A DNA stretch of 64,000 nt. It comes from JANQOH01 sp965243325 (GTDB lineage Bacteria > Pseudomonadota > Alphaproteobacteria > UBA7887). Where the stretch lies: assembly GCA_965243325.1 (NCBI GenBank), contig CBDEUQ010000003.1:496001-560000 (forward strand), given 5' to 3'. The notes under the pieces are model-generated. The model made no database searches. It worked only from the letters and a program-made list of their open reading frames with translations, and was not told where the DNA came from. Of the stretch, positions 1-8,630 are shown piece after piece. The first letter of the stretch is position 1. Each line of letters begins with the position of its first letter. A program made the position numbers and the translations under genes.

Positions 1-1
1 C

Positions 2-565
2 TCGGCCATCGAGACGGTGCCGCGCGACCTGTTCGTGCCGCCTGAGCTGGCCGGACGCGCCTGGGACGACCGGGCGCTGCCGATCGAATGCGGACAGACG
101 ATCAGCCAGCCGACGGTGGTGGCGTGGATGAGCGCGGCCCTCGACCTCGACGACCGCACGAAGATCCTCGAGGTCGGCACCGGGTCGGGCTACCAGACGG
201 CGATTCTCTCGCGGCTGTGCCGGCGGGTCTACACGATCGAGCGGCACCGCGGCCTGGCGCGGACGGCGCAGTTCCGATTCGAGGCGCTGAACCTGCACAA
301 CATCGTGCCGCGCGTCGGCGACGGCAACGCCGGCTGGCGCGAGCAGGCGCCGTTCGAGCGCATCATCGTCACCGCGGCGGCGCCAGCGCCGCCGCCGGCA
401 CTGGTGGACCAGCTCGCGATCGGCGGCCTGATGGTCATGCCCCTCGGCCCGGTCGGCGGCGAGCAGAGCCTGGTCCGGCTGCGCCGCACGCCCGACGGCC
501 TTCACGAGCAGCACATCTTCGACGTGAACTTCGTGCCCCTGGTCGAGGGAGCGCCGGCGGCATGA
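2..565 (+). CDS. pcm: Protein-L-isoaspartate O-methyltransferase, 5' truncated
   Basis: SAM-dependent methyltransferase that repairs L-isoaspartyl damage in aged proteins. The reading frame is open from base 2, so the true start lies before the window; the GTG at 17 is only an internal codon. The family signature PIECGQTISQP is followed by the SAM-binding motif I, EVGTGSGYQTAIL, and by the VTAAAP segment. Its stop overlaps the start of the NlpD-like lipoprotein gene by ATGA. The order pcm-nlpD is a classic proteobacterial arrangement and supports both calls. Confidence 0.93.
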   Translation, partial: SAIETVPRDLFVPPELAGRAWDDRALPIECGQTISQPTVVAWMSAALDLDDRTKILEVGTGSGYQTAILSRLCRRVYTIERHRGLARTAQFRFEALNLHNIVPRVGDGNAGWREQAPFERIIVTAAAPAPPPALVDQLAIGGLMVMPLGPVGGEQSLVRLRRTPDGLHEQHIFDVNFVPLVEGAPAA

Positions 566-1653
566 CGCGCGCGCCGGCCGGCCTCGCCCTGCTCGCCGTC
601 GCCGCCGCCTGCAGCGTGCTGGCGGGCTGCCTCATCTCGATGCCGGCGCCGATGCCCCGAGCGGCGCCGGCGGCGGCGGCACCGGAGGCGGACCGCGCCG
701 CGCCGCCGCCGGTCCGGCGTGGCGAGCGGGCGGACATCGTCGTCGCGCCCGGCGACACGCTGTGGGGGATCGCGCGGCGCCACGAGGTGCCGCTGCAGGC
801 GCTGATCGCGGCGAACGGCCTCGAACCGCCGTACACGCTGCATCCCGGTTGGGGCCTGACGCTGCCGCCGTCGCCGCCGCCGCAAAACGGCGTCTACGTC
901 GTCGTCGCCGAGGACACGCTGTCGCGGATCGCGCGCCGGTTCGCCACCAGCGTCGCCGCGCTGGCCAATCTCAACGCCGTCGAGCCGCCCTACGTCATCC
1001 GCCCCGGCCAGCGCCTGCGCCTGCCCGGCGCGGCGCCTTCCCCGGCGCCGATCGTGGCCGCGAGACCGGCAGCCGCAGCCGGCGCCATCCACCGCGAGGC
1101 CGCGGACGCGAAACCGCCGGCGGTGCGGGCGGCGGCAACGCAGCCCGCGGCGGTCGTCCTCACCGCCCCGCGCGAGGCCGCACCGGCGACCCAGGAGGCG
1201 CGCACGGCGGCGGCGCGACCGGCGGCAGTGCCCGTCGCCGTCCGCCGCGAGGCCAGGGCGACGACCCGCGCCGGGCGCTCGTTCCGCTGGCCGGTCGAGG
1301 GCCCCGTCCTCTCCGAGTTCGGGCCGCGCCAGGGGCTCGGCCGCAACGACGGCATCAACATCGCGGCGCCGCAGGGCGCGCCGGTGCGGGCGGCCGACGA
1401 CGGCGTGGTCGTCTACGCCGGCAACGAGCTGCGCAGCTACGGCAACCTGCTGCTGATCCGGCACGACGGCGACTGGACGTCGGCGTACGCCCACAACGGC
1501 GAACTCCTCGTCGACCGCGGCGCGGCGGTCGCGCGCGGGCAGGTCATCGCCCGCGTCGGCAGCAGCGGCGGAGTCAGCGAGCCGCAAAGCCATTTCGAGC
1601 TGCGCAACGGCGCCGAGGCGGTGGATCCGCTCGAGTACCTGGTCCGGCAGTAG
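562..1653 (+). CDS. nlpD: NlpD-like lipoprotein with two LysM domains and a degenerate LytM/M23 domain
   Basis: A 363-residue envelope protein. Residues 1-23 form a lipoprotein signal with lipobox LAGC (Cys23). Two LysM peptidoglycan-binding modules follow, at about residues 58-101 and 110-155, then a low-complexity Ala/Pro/Arg linker, then a C-terminal LytM domain from about residue 240. In LytM the first zinc motif HxxxD is replaced (NDGINIAAP), as in Escherichia coli NlpD, while the later YAH and SHFELR segments remain. It is therefore probably a non-catalytic activator of cell-wall amidases in cell separation rather than an endopeptidase. The ATG at 562 overlaps the pcm stop (ATGA), which fixes the start. 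Confidence 0.88.
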   Translation: MTRAPAGLALLAVAAACSVLAGCLISMPAPMPRAAPAAAAPEADRAAPPPVRRGERADIVVAPGDTLWGIARRHEVPLQALIAANGLEPPYTLHPGWGLTLPPSPPPQNGVYVVVAEDTLSRIARRFATSVAALANLNAVEPPYVIRPGQRLRLPGAAPSPAPIVAARPAAAAGAIHREAADAKPPAVRAAATQPAAVVLTAPREAAPATQEARTAAARPAAVPVAVRREARATTRAGRSFRWPVEGPVLSEFGPRQGLGRNDGINIAAPQGAPVRAADDGVVVYAGNELRSYGNLLLIRHDGDWTSAYAHNGELLVDRGAAVARGQVIARVGSSGGVSEPQSHFELRNGAEAVDPLEYLVRQ

Positions 1654-1662
1654 CCGGATAAC

Positions 1663-1677
1663 CCGCCCGCCGGGCGG
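1663..1677. terminator. Possible bidirectional hairpin between nlpD and parC
   Basis: A perfect 6-bp GC stem (CCGCCC/GGGCGG) with a 3-base loop lies in the 30-bp gap between the convergent nlpD and parC genes. There is no U-tract on either side, so this is a weak prediction based on position and pairing only. Confidence 0.25.
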
Positions 1678-1683
1678 CGGCGC

Positions 1684-3918
1684 TCAGAAGCCCTCGGCGG
1701 GGGCGAACCGGTTGCTCTTCGGAAAGCCGCGGGGGACGATGCGTCCGGCGTTGCCGCGCCGGCCGACCCAGGCCGCGAAGTCGGTCAGCGTGCGGGTGCG
1801 CGTGCCCTGGCGCCACGCGAGGCCGCTCCCGGAGTCGAAGACGACGGCGTCGGCGAGGCCGCCGTCGCGGTATCTCTGCAACATCACGCCGCGGCCGCGG
1901 CCCATCTCCGGCAGCTCGTCGAGCCCGAACACGAGGAGCTTGCGGTTCTCGCCGACGACGGCGACCCGGTCGCCCTCGGCGGCGGTGCAGACGCGCGCCT
2001 CGACGGCGCCGGAGACCCGGAGCACGAGACGGCCGCCGCGCTTCTGCGCCACCGCGTCGTTCTCCGGCACGACGAAGCCGCGCCCGTCGCCCGCCGCGAC
2101 GAGCAGGCGGCGCCCCGGCCGGTGGACGAACAGGGCGACGAGATCGCAGTCGTTGCCGAGGTCGATCATCAGCCGCACCGGCTCGCCGAAGCCGCGGCCG
2201 CCGGGCAGGCGGCCGCAGTCGAGAGTGTGGAAGCGGCCGTCGGTGGCGAACACGAGGAGCTTGTCGTCGGTCCAGGCGTGCAGGCGCCGCCACGGCCGGT
2301 CTCCCTCCTTGAGTCGGAGCCCGGCATCGTCCGCGAGGTGCCCGCGGGCGGCGCGGATCCAGCCCTTCTCGGAGCACAGGACGGTGATCGGCTCGCGTTC
2401 GGCCATGGCGGCGAGCGGCACGACCTCCGCCCCCGGGGCGGCGGCGATCTCCGTGCGCCGCCGCCCGAGCGGGGTGTCGCCGCCGAAGCGGGCGCGGATG
2501 GCGCGGATCTCCTCGCCCACCGCGCGCCACTGCCGGTCGTCGCTGGCGAGCAGCGACTCGAGGCCCTGGCGCTCGTCGGCGAGGGCGTCGAGCTCGCGGC
2601 GGATCGCCATCTCCTCGAGCCGGCGCAGGTTACGCAGCCGCATGTCGAGAATGGCGGTGGCCTGGGCCTCGTTCAGCCCCCAGCGCGCGATCATCGCGGC
2701 CTTGGGATCGTCGTCCTCGCGGACGATGCGGATCACCTCGTCGAGTTCGACGTAGACCACGAGCCAGCCGCGGAGAATGTCGAGGCGACGGTCGATCCGC
2801 GCCAAGCGGTGGCGCGCGCGCCGCGTCAGCACCGAGCGGCGATGGTCGAGAAACGCGCGCAAGGCGGCGGCGAGCGACATCACCCGCGGCCGGCCCTCGG
2901 AGTCGAGCACGTTGAGGTTGAGCGGCACGCGGGTCTCGAGCTCGCTGGCCTGGAACAGGGATTCCATGAGCGCCCCGGCCTCGACGGTGCGGGCGCGCGG
3001 CACCAGCACGACGCGCACGTCCTCGGCCGACTCGTCGACGACGTCGGCGAGCCACGGCAGCTTCCGCGCCGCCATGAGCTCGGCGATCTTCTCGATCAGT
3101 CGCGCCTTGGGCACCTGCCAGGGCAGCTCGTCGACCACCACCTGGTACTGGCCGCGGGCGAGCGGCTCGACGCGCCAGCGGGCGCGGACGCGGAAGGCGC
3201 CGCGGCCGGTGCGGTAGGCCTCGACGACGGACTCGCGCGGCTCGACGAGGACGCCGCCCGTCGGCAGGTCAGGCCCGGGCACCCGGTCGACCAGCGCCGC
3301 CGCGTCGGCGTCGGGCGAGTCGAGCAGCAGCAGCAGCGCGTCGCACAGCTCGCCGGCGTTGTGCGGCGGGACCGCGCACGCCATGCCGACGGCGATACCG
3401 CTGGCGCCGTTGGCAAGCAGGTTGGGAAACGCCGCCGGCAGCACGACGGGCTCGCTCTCGGAGCCGTCGTAGGTGTCGCGGAAGTCGACCGTGCCGCGGT
3501 CGATGTCGGCGAGCAGCGCCTCGGCGACCGGGGTCAGGCGCGCCTCGGTGTAGCGCATGGCGGCGGCGCGGTCGCCGTCGACGTTGCCGAAGTTCCCCTG
3601 GCCGTCGACCAGCGGGTAGCGCACGGCGAAGTCCTGCGCGAGGCGCACCATGGCGTCGTAGACGGCGGTCTCGCCGTGCGGGTGGTACTTGCCGATGACG
3701 TCGCCGACGACGCGGGCGCACTTCTTGAAGCCGCCGTCGGCGTCGAGGCGGAGCGCCCGCATGGCGTAGAGAAGCCGCCGGTGCACGGGCTTGAGGCCGT
3801 CGCGCACGTCGGGCAGCGAGCGCGCCGTGATGGTCGACAGCGCGTACGAGAGATAGCGCTCGCCGAGGGCGTCGGCGAAGGGGGCGGCGACGATCCCGGC
3901 GTCGCCGTTCGCGGTCAT
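1684..3918 (-). CDS. parC: DNA topoisomerase IV subunit A
   Basis: A 744-residue type IIA topoisomerase A subunit, which with ParE decatenates daughter chromosomes. The N-terminal breakage-reunion domain shows RSLPDVRDGLKPVHRRLLY, then KCARVVGDVIGKYHPHG and the catalytic-tyrosine segment AAAMRYTEARL. A short C-terminal beta-propeller domain follows. The length suits ParC rather than GyrA, and no GyrA box was seen. The ATG at 3918 overlaps the cbiD stop (ATGA on the minus strand), so it is probably translated from a cbiD-parC message, an unusual pairing of functions. Confidence 0.93.
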   Translation of the reverse strand: MTANGDAGIVAAPFADALGERYLSYALSTITARSLPDVRDGLKPVHRRLLYAMRALRLDADGGFKKCARVVGDVIGKYHPHGETAVYDAMVRLAQDFAVRYPLVDGQGNFGNVDGDRAAAMRYTEARLTPVAEALLADIDRGTVDFRDTYDGSESEPVVLPAAFPNLLANGASGIAVGMACAVPPHNAGELCDALLLLLDSPDADAAALVDRVPGPDLPTGGVLVEPRESVVEAYRTGRGAFRVRARWRVEPLARGQYQVVVDELPWQVPKARLIEKIAELMAARKLPWLADVVDESAEDVRVVLVPRARTVEAGALMESLFQASELETRVPLNLNVLDSEGRPRVMSLAAALRAFLDHRRSVLTRRARHRLARIDRRLDILRGWLVVYVELDEVIRIVREDDDPKAAMIARWGLNEAQATAILDMRLRNLRRLEEMAIRRELDALADERQGLESLLASDDRQWRAVGEEIRAIRARFGGDTPLGRRRTEIAAAPGAEVVPLAAMAEREPITVLCSEKGWIRAARGHLADDAGLRLKEGDRPWRRLHAWTDDKLLVFATDGRFHTLDCGRLPGGRGFGEPVRLMIDLGNDCDLVALFVHRPGRRLLVAAGDGRGFVVPENDAVAQKRGGRLVLRVSGAVEARVCTAAEGDRVAVVGENRKLLVFGLDELPEMGRGRGVMLQRYRDGGLADAVVFDSGSGLAWRQGTRTRTLTDFAAWVGRRGNAGRIVPRGFPKSNRFAPAEGF

Positions 3919-5009
3919 CGCGGCGCGCCTTCCGCCGGCTGCGGCGCGGCGCGGGCGAGGAGAACGCCGGCGCGGTCGTAGACCAGCACCTCGACGGCGA
4001 CGCGGGGGCCCGCGGCGCCCTGCGCCACGCGGCGCGCGTCGGCGGCTACGGCGGCGGCGAGCGCCGGGCCGCCGACGGCGAGCGCGGCGCCGGCGCTCGC
4101 CGCGCCGCGCGCCGCCTCCACCGCCTCCGGCGGCGCGCCGGCCGCCGCCAGCCGCGCCGCGACCCATTCGAAGTCGACCCGGCTGCGCGCCGAGTGGAGG
4201 TCGAGGTTGCCCTGCGCGAGCTTGCACAGCTTGGCGAAGCCGCCGGCGAGGCTGAGGCGGGGGACGGGCCGGCGGCGGAGGTACTTGAGCACGCCGCCGG
4301 CGAAGTCGCCCATGTCGATGAGGGCGCTGTCGGGAAGGCCGTAGCGGGCGCGGACCGCCGCCTCGCTCGTCCGCCCCGTGGCCGCGGCGACGTGCTCGTG
4401 GCCGGAGGCGCGCGCCACGTCGATGCCGCGGTGGATGCTGGCGATCCACGCCGCGCACGAGTAGGGCACGACGATGCCCGTGGTGCCGAGCACCGACAGG
4501 CCGCCGACGATGCCGAGGCGCCCGTTCATGGTCTTCTCGGCCAGCGCCGCGCCGCCGGGAATGGCGATCTCGACGACGGCGTCGCCGCCGCCGCCGCAGG
4601 CCCGCGCCGCCTCGGCGATAGAGTTGCTAATCATGGCGCGCGGCGCCGGGTTGATCGCCGGCTCGCCGACCGCGAGGGCGAGGCCGGGGCGGGTCACGGT
4701 GCCGACCCCCTCGCCGGCGCGGAAGGCGACGCCGCTGCCCGCGGGCGCGGCCCGGACGGTCGCCGCGACGAGGGCGCCGTGGGTCACGTCGGGATCGTCG
4801 CCGGCGTCCTTGACCACGCCAGCCGCGGCCCAGCCGGGGCCCAGCGATTCGCGGGCGAGGGCGAACTCCGGCCGCCGGCCGCCCGGCAGCGCGACGGCCA
4901 CCGGGTCGGGGAAGCGCCCGGTCAGCAGGGCCTCGTACGCCGCGCGCGCGGCGGCGGCGGCGCAGACGCCGGTGGTCCAGCCGCGGCGCAGGGCGCGTTC
5001 GCCGGTCAT
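3915..5009 (-). CDS. cbiD: Cobalt-precorrin-5B C1-methyltransferase
   Basis: A 364-residue enzyme that methylates C-1 of the corrin ring, using SAM, in the anaerobic-type cobalamin pathway. It starts with the family hallmark RRGWTTGVCAAAAA. It also contains KDAGDDPDVTHG, the NPAPRAMI segment, and the VLGTTGIVVPYS loop typical of CbiD. The start is 105 bp from the divergent cobA start, so the two share a short intergenic region; I saw no B12 riboswitch there. CbiD rather than CobF points to an anaerobic-type or mixed pathway. Confidence 0.93.
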   Translation of the reverse strand: MTGERALRRGWTTGVCAAAAARAAYEALLTGRFPDPVAVALPGGRRPEFALARESLGPGWAAAGVVKDAGDDPDVTHGALVAATVRAAPAGSGVAFRAGEGVGTVTRPGLALAVGEPAINPAPRAMISNSIAEAARACGGGGDAVVEIAIPGGAALAEKTMNGRLGIVGGLSVLGTTGIVVPYSCAAWIASIHRGIDVARASGHEHVAAATGRTSEAAVRARYGLPDSALIDMGDFAGGVLKYLRRRPVPRLSLAGGFAKLCKLAQGNLDLHSARSRVDFEWVAARLAAAGAPPEAVEAARGAASAGAALAVGGPALAAAVAADARRVAQGAAGPRVAVEVLVYDRAGVLLARAAPQPAEGAPR

Positions 5010-5113
5010 GGGAAGAACGATACACGCGTTCGGGCGCTCGCGGCAGGCGATTCGGGCGGGCGACCCGTGCGTGCGACTCCGGCGCCGGGGCGGCGGGTGG
5101 TAAGAGTGCGCGC

Positions 5114-5947
5114 ATGAACGCGCCCGCCGACTTCCGGCCGACCGAGGTCGCGCCCGGCCACGTGTGGCTCGTGGGCACCGGCCCCGGCGACCCCGGCCTG
5201 CTGACGCTGCACGCCTGGCACGCCCTCGCCCAGGCGGACGCGGTGGTCTACGACGCGCTGGTCGGCGAGGCCATCCTCGACCTCGTGCCGGCGGCCGCGG
5301 CGCGCCACTATGCCGGCAAGCGCGGCGGCAGGCCGTCGGCGCGGCAGCCGGACATCTCGCGGCGCCTGGTGGCGCTGGCGCGGGCCGGCCGCCGCGTGGT
5401 GCGCCTGAAGGGCGGCGACCCCTACGTGTTCGGCCGCGGCGGCGAAGAGGCGCTGGCGCTGGTGCGCGCCGGCGTGCCGTTCCGCGTCGTGCCCGGCATC
5501 TCGGCCGGCCTCGGCGGCCTCGCCTACGCCGGCATCCCGCTCACCCACCGGGCGACCAACGCGTCGGTGGCGTTCGTCACCGGCCACGACGCCGGCGGCG
5601 CGGTGCCGGAAACGGTCGACTGGCCGGCGCTGGCGCGCGGCGCCCAGGTCATCGTGGTGTACATGGCGATCCGGCACCTGGAGCGAATCGCCGCCCGGCT
5701 GCGCGCCGGCGGCCGCCGCGACTCGGAGCCGGTGGCGGTGGTGTCGCGGGCGACGACGCCGCGCCAGAGGGTGCTCGAAACGACTCTCGGCGCCTGCGTT
5801 GCCGACGTCGCCCGGACGGCCGTCGAACCGCCGGCGCTGGTGGTCGTCGGCGAGGTCGTGCGGCTGCGCGCCGGGCTCGACTGGCTCGGCGCGCTCGCCG
5901 GGCGGGCGCTCGACGGCGACCCGCTGGCGCGCCCGCCGGCGCCCTGA
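5114..5947 (+). CDS. cobA: Uroporphyrinogen-III C-methyltransferase
   Basis: A 277-residue SAM-dependent enzyme that converts uroporphyrinogen III to precorrin-2, the entry step to cobalamin and siroheme. The N-terminal VWLVGTGPGDPGLLTL, the RLKGGDPYVFGRGGEE loop and VPGISAG are diagnostic. It lacks the CysG N-terminal dehydrogenase/chelatase domain, so it is a stand-alone SUMT. The stop directly abuts the cobB start with no gap, indicating one operon. Confidence 0.95.
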   Translation: MNAPADFRPTEVAPGHVWLVGTGPGDPGLLTLHAWHALAQADAVVYDALVGEAILDLVPAAAARHYAGKRGGRPSARQPDISRRLVALARAGRRVVRLKGGDPYVFGRGGEEALALVRAGVPFRVVPGISAGLGGLAYAGIPLTHRATNASVAFVTGHDAGGAVPETVDWPALARGAQVIVVYMAIRHLERIAARLRAGGRRDSEPVAVVSRATTPRQRVLETTLGACVADVARTAVEPPALVVVGEVVRLRAGLDWLGALAGRALDGDPLARPPAP

Positions 5948-7336
5948 ATGCCGGCGCTCCCGGCACCGGCATTCCAAACGCCGGCGCGGGGCCTGATCGT
6001 CGCCGCGCCGGCCTCGGGCAGCGGCAAGACCACGGTCACGCTCGGCCTGCTGCGGGCGCTCCGCAACCGCGGCGTGCGCGCCGCCGCCTTCAAGGCCGGG
6101 CCGGACTACATCGACCCGGCGTTCCACGCCGCGGCGGCGGGGCGTGCGTGCGGCAATCTCGACCCGTGGGCGATGCGCCCCGCCACCCTGGCGGCCGGCT
6201 ACCGGCGCGCCGCGGCGGACGCCGACATCGTGGTCGGCGAAGGCGTCATGGGGCTGTTCGACGGCGCCGCGGGCGGCGCCGGCTCGACCGCCTCGCTCGC
6301 CGCGGCGCTCGCCCTGCCCGCGGTTCTCGTCGTCGACGCGCGCGGCATGGCGGCGAGCGCCGCGGCGACGATCGAGGGGTTCGCCCGCCACCGCCGCGAC
6401 GTCGCCGTCGCCGGCGCCATCCTCAACCGCATCGCCGGCGACCGCCACGCGCGCCTGATTCGCGAGGCGTGCGAGGCGCCGCCGCTCGGATTCGTGCCGC
6501 GCGACGCGGCGCTGGCGCTGCCGGAGCGGCATCTCGGCCTCGTCCAGGCGGCGGAACACCCGCGCCTCGAGGCGTTCCTCGAGAGCGCCGCGGCGCGCGT
6601 CGGCGGCGCCGTCGACCTCGACAGGCTGCTGGCGCTGGCGCGGCCGCCGCGCCTCGCCGGCGAGACGGGGGCGCCGGGGACGGACGCCGCGCCGCCGCTC
6701 GGCCGCCGCATCGCGGTGGCCGAGGACGCCGCGTTCGGCTTCGTCTACGACCACTGGCGCGCGGCATGGACGGCGGCGGGCGCGCGCGTGGTGCCGTTCT
6801 CGCCGCTCGCCGACGAGGCGCCCGACGCCGACGCCGACGCCGTGTTCCTCCCCGGCGGCTACCCGGAGCTCCACGCCGGCCGCCTCGCCGCCTCGGAGCG
6901 CTTTCTCGCCGGCGTGCGCGCGGCGGCGGCGCGCGGTGCCGCGGTCTACGGCGAATGCGGCGGCTACATGGCGCTGGGCGAGGGCCTGATCGACGGCGAC
7001 GGCCGGCGCCACGCGATGACCGGCCTGCTGCCGCTGGAGACGAGCTTCGCGGCGCCGCGCCTCGCGCTCGGCTACCGGGCGCTGACGCTGCGCGCCGATG
7101 GCCCGCTGGGCCCGGCCGGCGCGGTCTGGCACGGGCACGAGTTCCACTACGCGGCGGCGCTGCGCGAGGACCGGGCGCGGGCCGAGACGCTGTTCGACGG
7201 CTGCGAGCCCGACGGCCGGGGGACCGGCGCGGCCGGCCTCGCCCGCGGCCGCGTCTGCGGCGCCTTCTGCCACCTCATCGACCGGGCGCCGGGGCCTCCA
7301 GACGGCGGAACGCACGGGCGCCCGCGCCGCCGATGA
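5948..7336 (+). CDS. cobB: Cobyrinate a,c-diamide synthase
   Basis: A 462-residue ATP- and glutamine-dependent amidase that amidates the a and c side chains of cobyrinic acid. The N-terminal P-loop-like APASGSGKTTVTLGLLRAL and KAGPDYIDPAFH belong to the CobB/CbiA dethiobiotin-synthetase-like domain. The C-terminal class I glutamine amidotransferase domain shows FLPGGYPELH and the nucleophile in YGECGGYM, with HGHEFHY near the end. The ATG at 5948 directly follows the cobA stop. Confidence 0.95.
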   Translation: MPALPAPAFQTPARGLIVAAPASGSGKTTVTLGLLRALRNRGVRAAAFKAGPDYIDPAFHAAAAGRACGNLDPWAMRPATLAAGYRRAAADADIVVGEGVMGLFDGAAGGAGSTASLAAALALPAVLVVDARGMAASAAATIEGFARHRRDVAVAGAILNRIAGDRHARLIREACEAPPLGFVPRDAALALPERHLGLVQAAEHPRLEAFLESAAARVGGAVDLDRLLALARPPRLAGETGAPGTDAAPPLGRRIAVAEDAAFGFVYDHWRAAWTAAGARVVPFSPLADEAPDADADAVFLPGGYPELHAGRLAASERFLAGVRAAAARGAAVYGECGGYMALGEGLIDGDGRRHAMTGLLPLETSFAAPRLALGYRALTLRADGPLGPAGAVWHGHEFHYAAALREDRARAETLFDGCEPDGRGTGAAGLARGRVCGAFCHLIDRAPGPPDGGTHGRPRRR

Positions 7337-7500
7337 CGAGCCGGAAGACGAGGCTTGCGGCGACGAAGGACGCGGCGGCGGCCGTCCTCCTGTACATTCC
7401 CTCCGAGTCGCAATGCGTTCGCCGCCCCGCGCGGCCTCGAAGGATGAACGACATGCCATCGTGCCGCCGCCCGCGCGCGCCCCGCGGCAGCCGCTAGCGG

Positions 7501-8019
7501 ATGCCGGAGGCGCTCGCCCCGGTCACGCTCGTCCTCGGCGGCGCGCGCTCGGGCAAGAGCCGCTTCGCCGAGAACCTGGTGGCGGGCAGCGGGCTCAGGC
7601 CGGTGCTCATCGCCACCGCCGAGGCGGGCGATGCCGAAATGGCGGCGCGCATCGCGGCACACCGGGCGCGGCGCGGCCCCGACTGGACCACGGTCGAGGA
7701 GCCGCTGGAGCTGGCGGGCGCGCTGGCGGCGGTGGCGGCGGGAGAGGCGGCGCTGGTCGACTGCCTGACGCTGTGGCTCGCCAACCTGATGGCGGCGGAG
7801 CGCGACGTCGACGCCGCGCGGCGGACGCTCGCGGCGGCGCTGCCCGGGCTCGCCGCGCCCGCGATCCTGGTGTCGAACGAGGTGGGCCAGGGGATCGTGC
7901 CCGACAACGCGCTGGCGCGGCGCTTCCGCGACGCCGCCGGCCTGCTGCACCAGGACGTGGCGGCGGCGGCCGACCGGGTGTGGTTCGTCGTCGCCGGCCT
8001 GCCGCAACGGCTCAAGTAG
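7501..8019 (+). CDS. cobU: Bifunctional adenosylcobinamide kinase / guanylyltransferase
   Basis: A 172-residue enzyme that activates adenosylcobinamide to GDP-cobinamide for nucleotide-loop assembly. The N-terminal P-loop GGARSGKSRFAE, the DCLTLWLANL segment and VSNEVGQGIVPDN are CobU/CobP signatures. It sits 164 bp after cobB on the same strand; that gap holds no convincing gene. The next gene downstream is the unrelated PIN-domain gene in the opposite orientation. Confidence 0.95.
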   Translation: MPEALAPVTLVLGGARSGKSRFAENLVAGSGLRPVLIATAEAGDAEMAARIAAHRARRGPDWTTVEEPLELAGALAAVAAGEAALVDCLTLWLANLMAAERDVDAARRTLAAALPGLAAPAILVSNEVGQGIVPDNALARRFRDAAGLLHQDVAAAADRVWFVVAGLPQRLK

Positions 8020-8183
8020 CGCGTTCGCCGACGCCGGCCGGGGCGCATCCGGCGGCGGCTCGTGCCCCGGCACCGTCCGCGCAATCCGAGCCCCGACGCG
8101 AGGCCGAGGCGATAGATGGCGTTGCCCGGTGGCCGCGCTTTTCTCCTTCGCTCCGGGCTCGCTCCCGCCGGATCAGGTCCGGG

Positions 8184-8630
8184 TCAGGCGATGTCGGTCC
8201 AAAGTTCCGCCGGGACGTAAAGCGACAGGTGTCTCGGGTTGGTCGTGGCGACGACGACATCGGGCCGGTCCAGGGTCGCCGCCTGTGCGGCCAGGATCAC
8301 GTCGCCGTCGAGCGCGGGGTCGGGCGCCGTCGGCCGTCCCTTCCGGCGCGCCTCAGCCCAGAAGGCGGCGGCCCGGCGCATCGCCGCAGTTTCGATGGGG
8401 AGGAGTCCGACCTGTTCGACGAACGCGTCGAGCCGGGCGACGCCCGCTGTGCGGCGCGCCCTGATGAGTTCTCGCCGCACCTCGTAGTCCGCGATTGCGG
8501 GGACAAGCACTGCCGCGCCACGACCGAGGGCGTTCACGACCCAACTCCCGCAGGCTGCCGCCGCCGGCGACGCCCTGGGATTCGTGATCAGACCGAGAGG
8601 ACCGCTGTCGAGCAGTATCGTGCGGCTCAC
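8184..8630 (-). CDS. PIN-domain protein, possible toxin ribonuclease
   Basis: A 148-residue PIN-fold protein. The N-terminal ILLDSGPLGLITNP supplies the first acidic residue, IADYEVRREL the second, and DPALDGDVILAAQA plus VVVATTNPRHL the C-terminal acidic and TN/NP motifs. Such proteins are usually metal-dependent RNases of VapC-like systems. Its ATG overlaps the stop of the upstream glycosylase-like gene (ATGA), so the two are translationally coupled. That partner is far larger than a normal VapB-type antitoxin. Base composition is lower in GC than the flanking cob genes, suggesting acquisition. Toxin function is inferred from the fold only. Confidence 0.72.
   Translation of the reverse strand: MSRTILLDSGPLGLITNPRASPAAAACGSWVVNALGRGAAVLVPAIADYEVRRELIRARRTAGVARLDAFVEQVGLLPIETAAMRRAAAFWAEARRKGRPTAPDPALDGDVILAAQAATLDRPDVVVATTNPRHLSLYVPAELWTDIA

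Noticed and set aside
1684..4458. N-terminal extension of parC into cbiD
   Set aside because: The extra 180 residues are low-complexity Arg/Ala translation in the wrong frame of cbiD; ATG 3918 gives a normal ParC.
5010..5113. Possible cobalamin riboswitch between cbiD and cobA
   Set aside because: The 104-bp gap is too short for a full riboswitch and I see no B12-box-like sequence.
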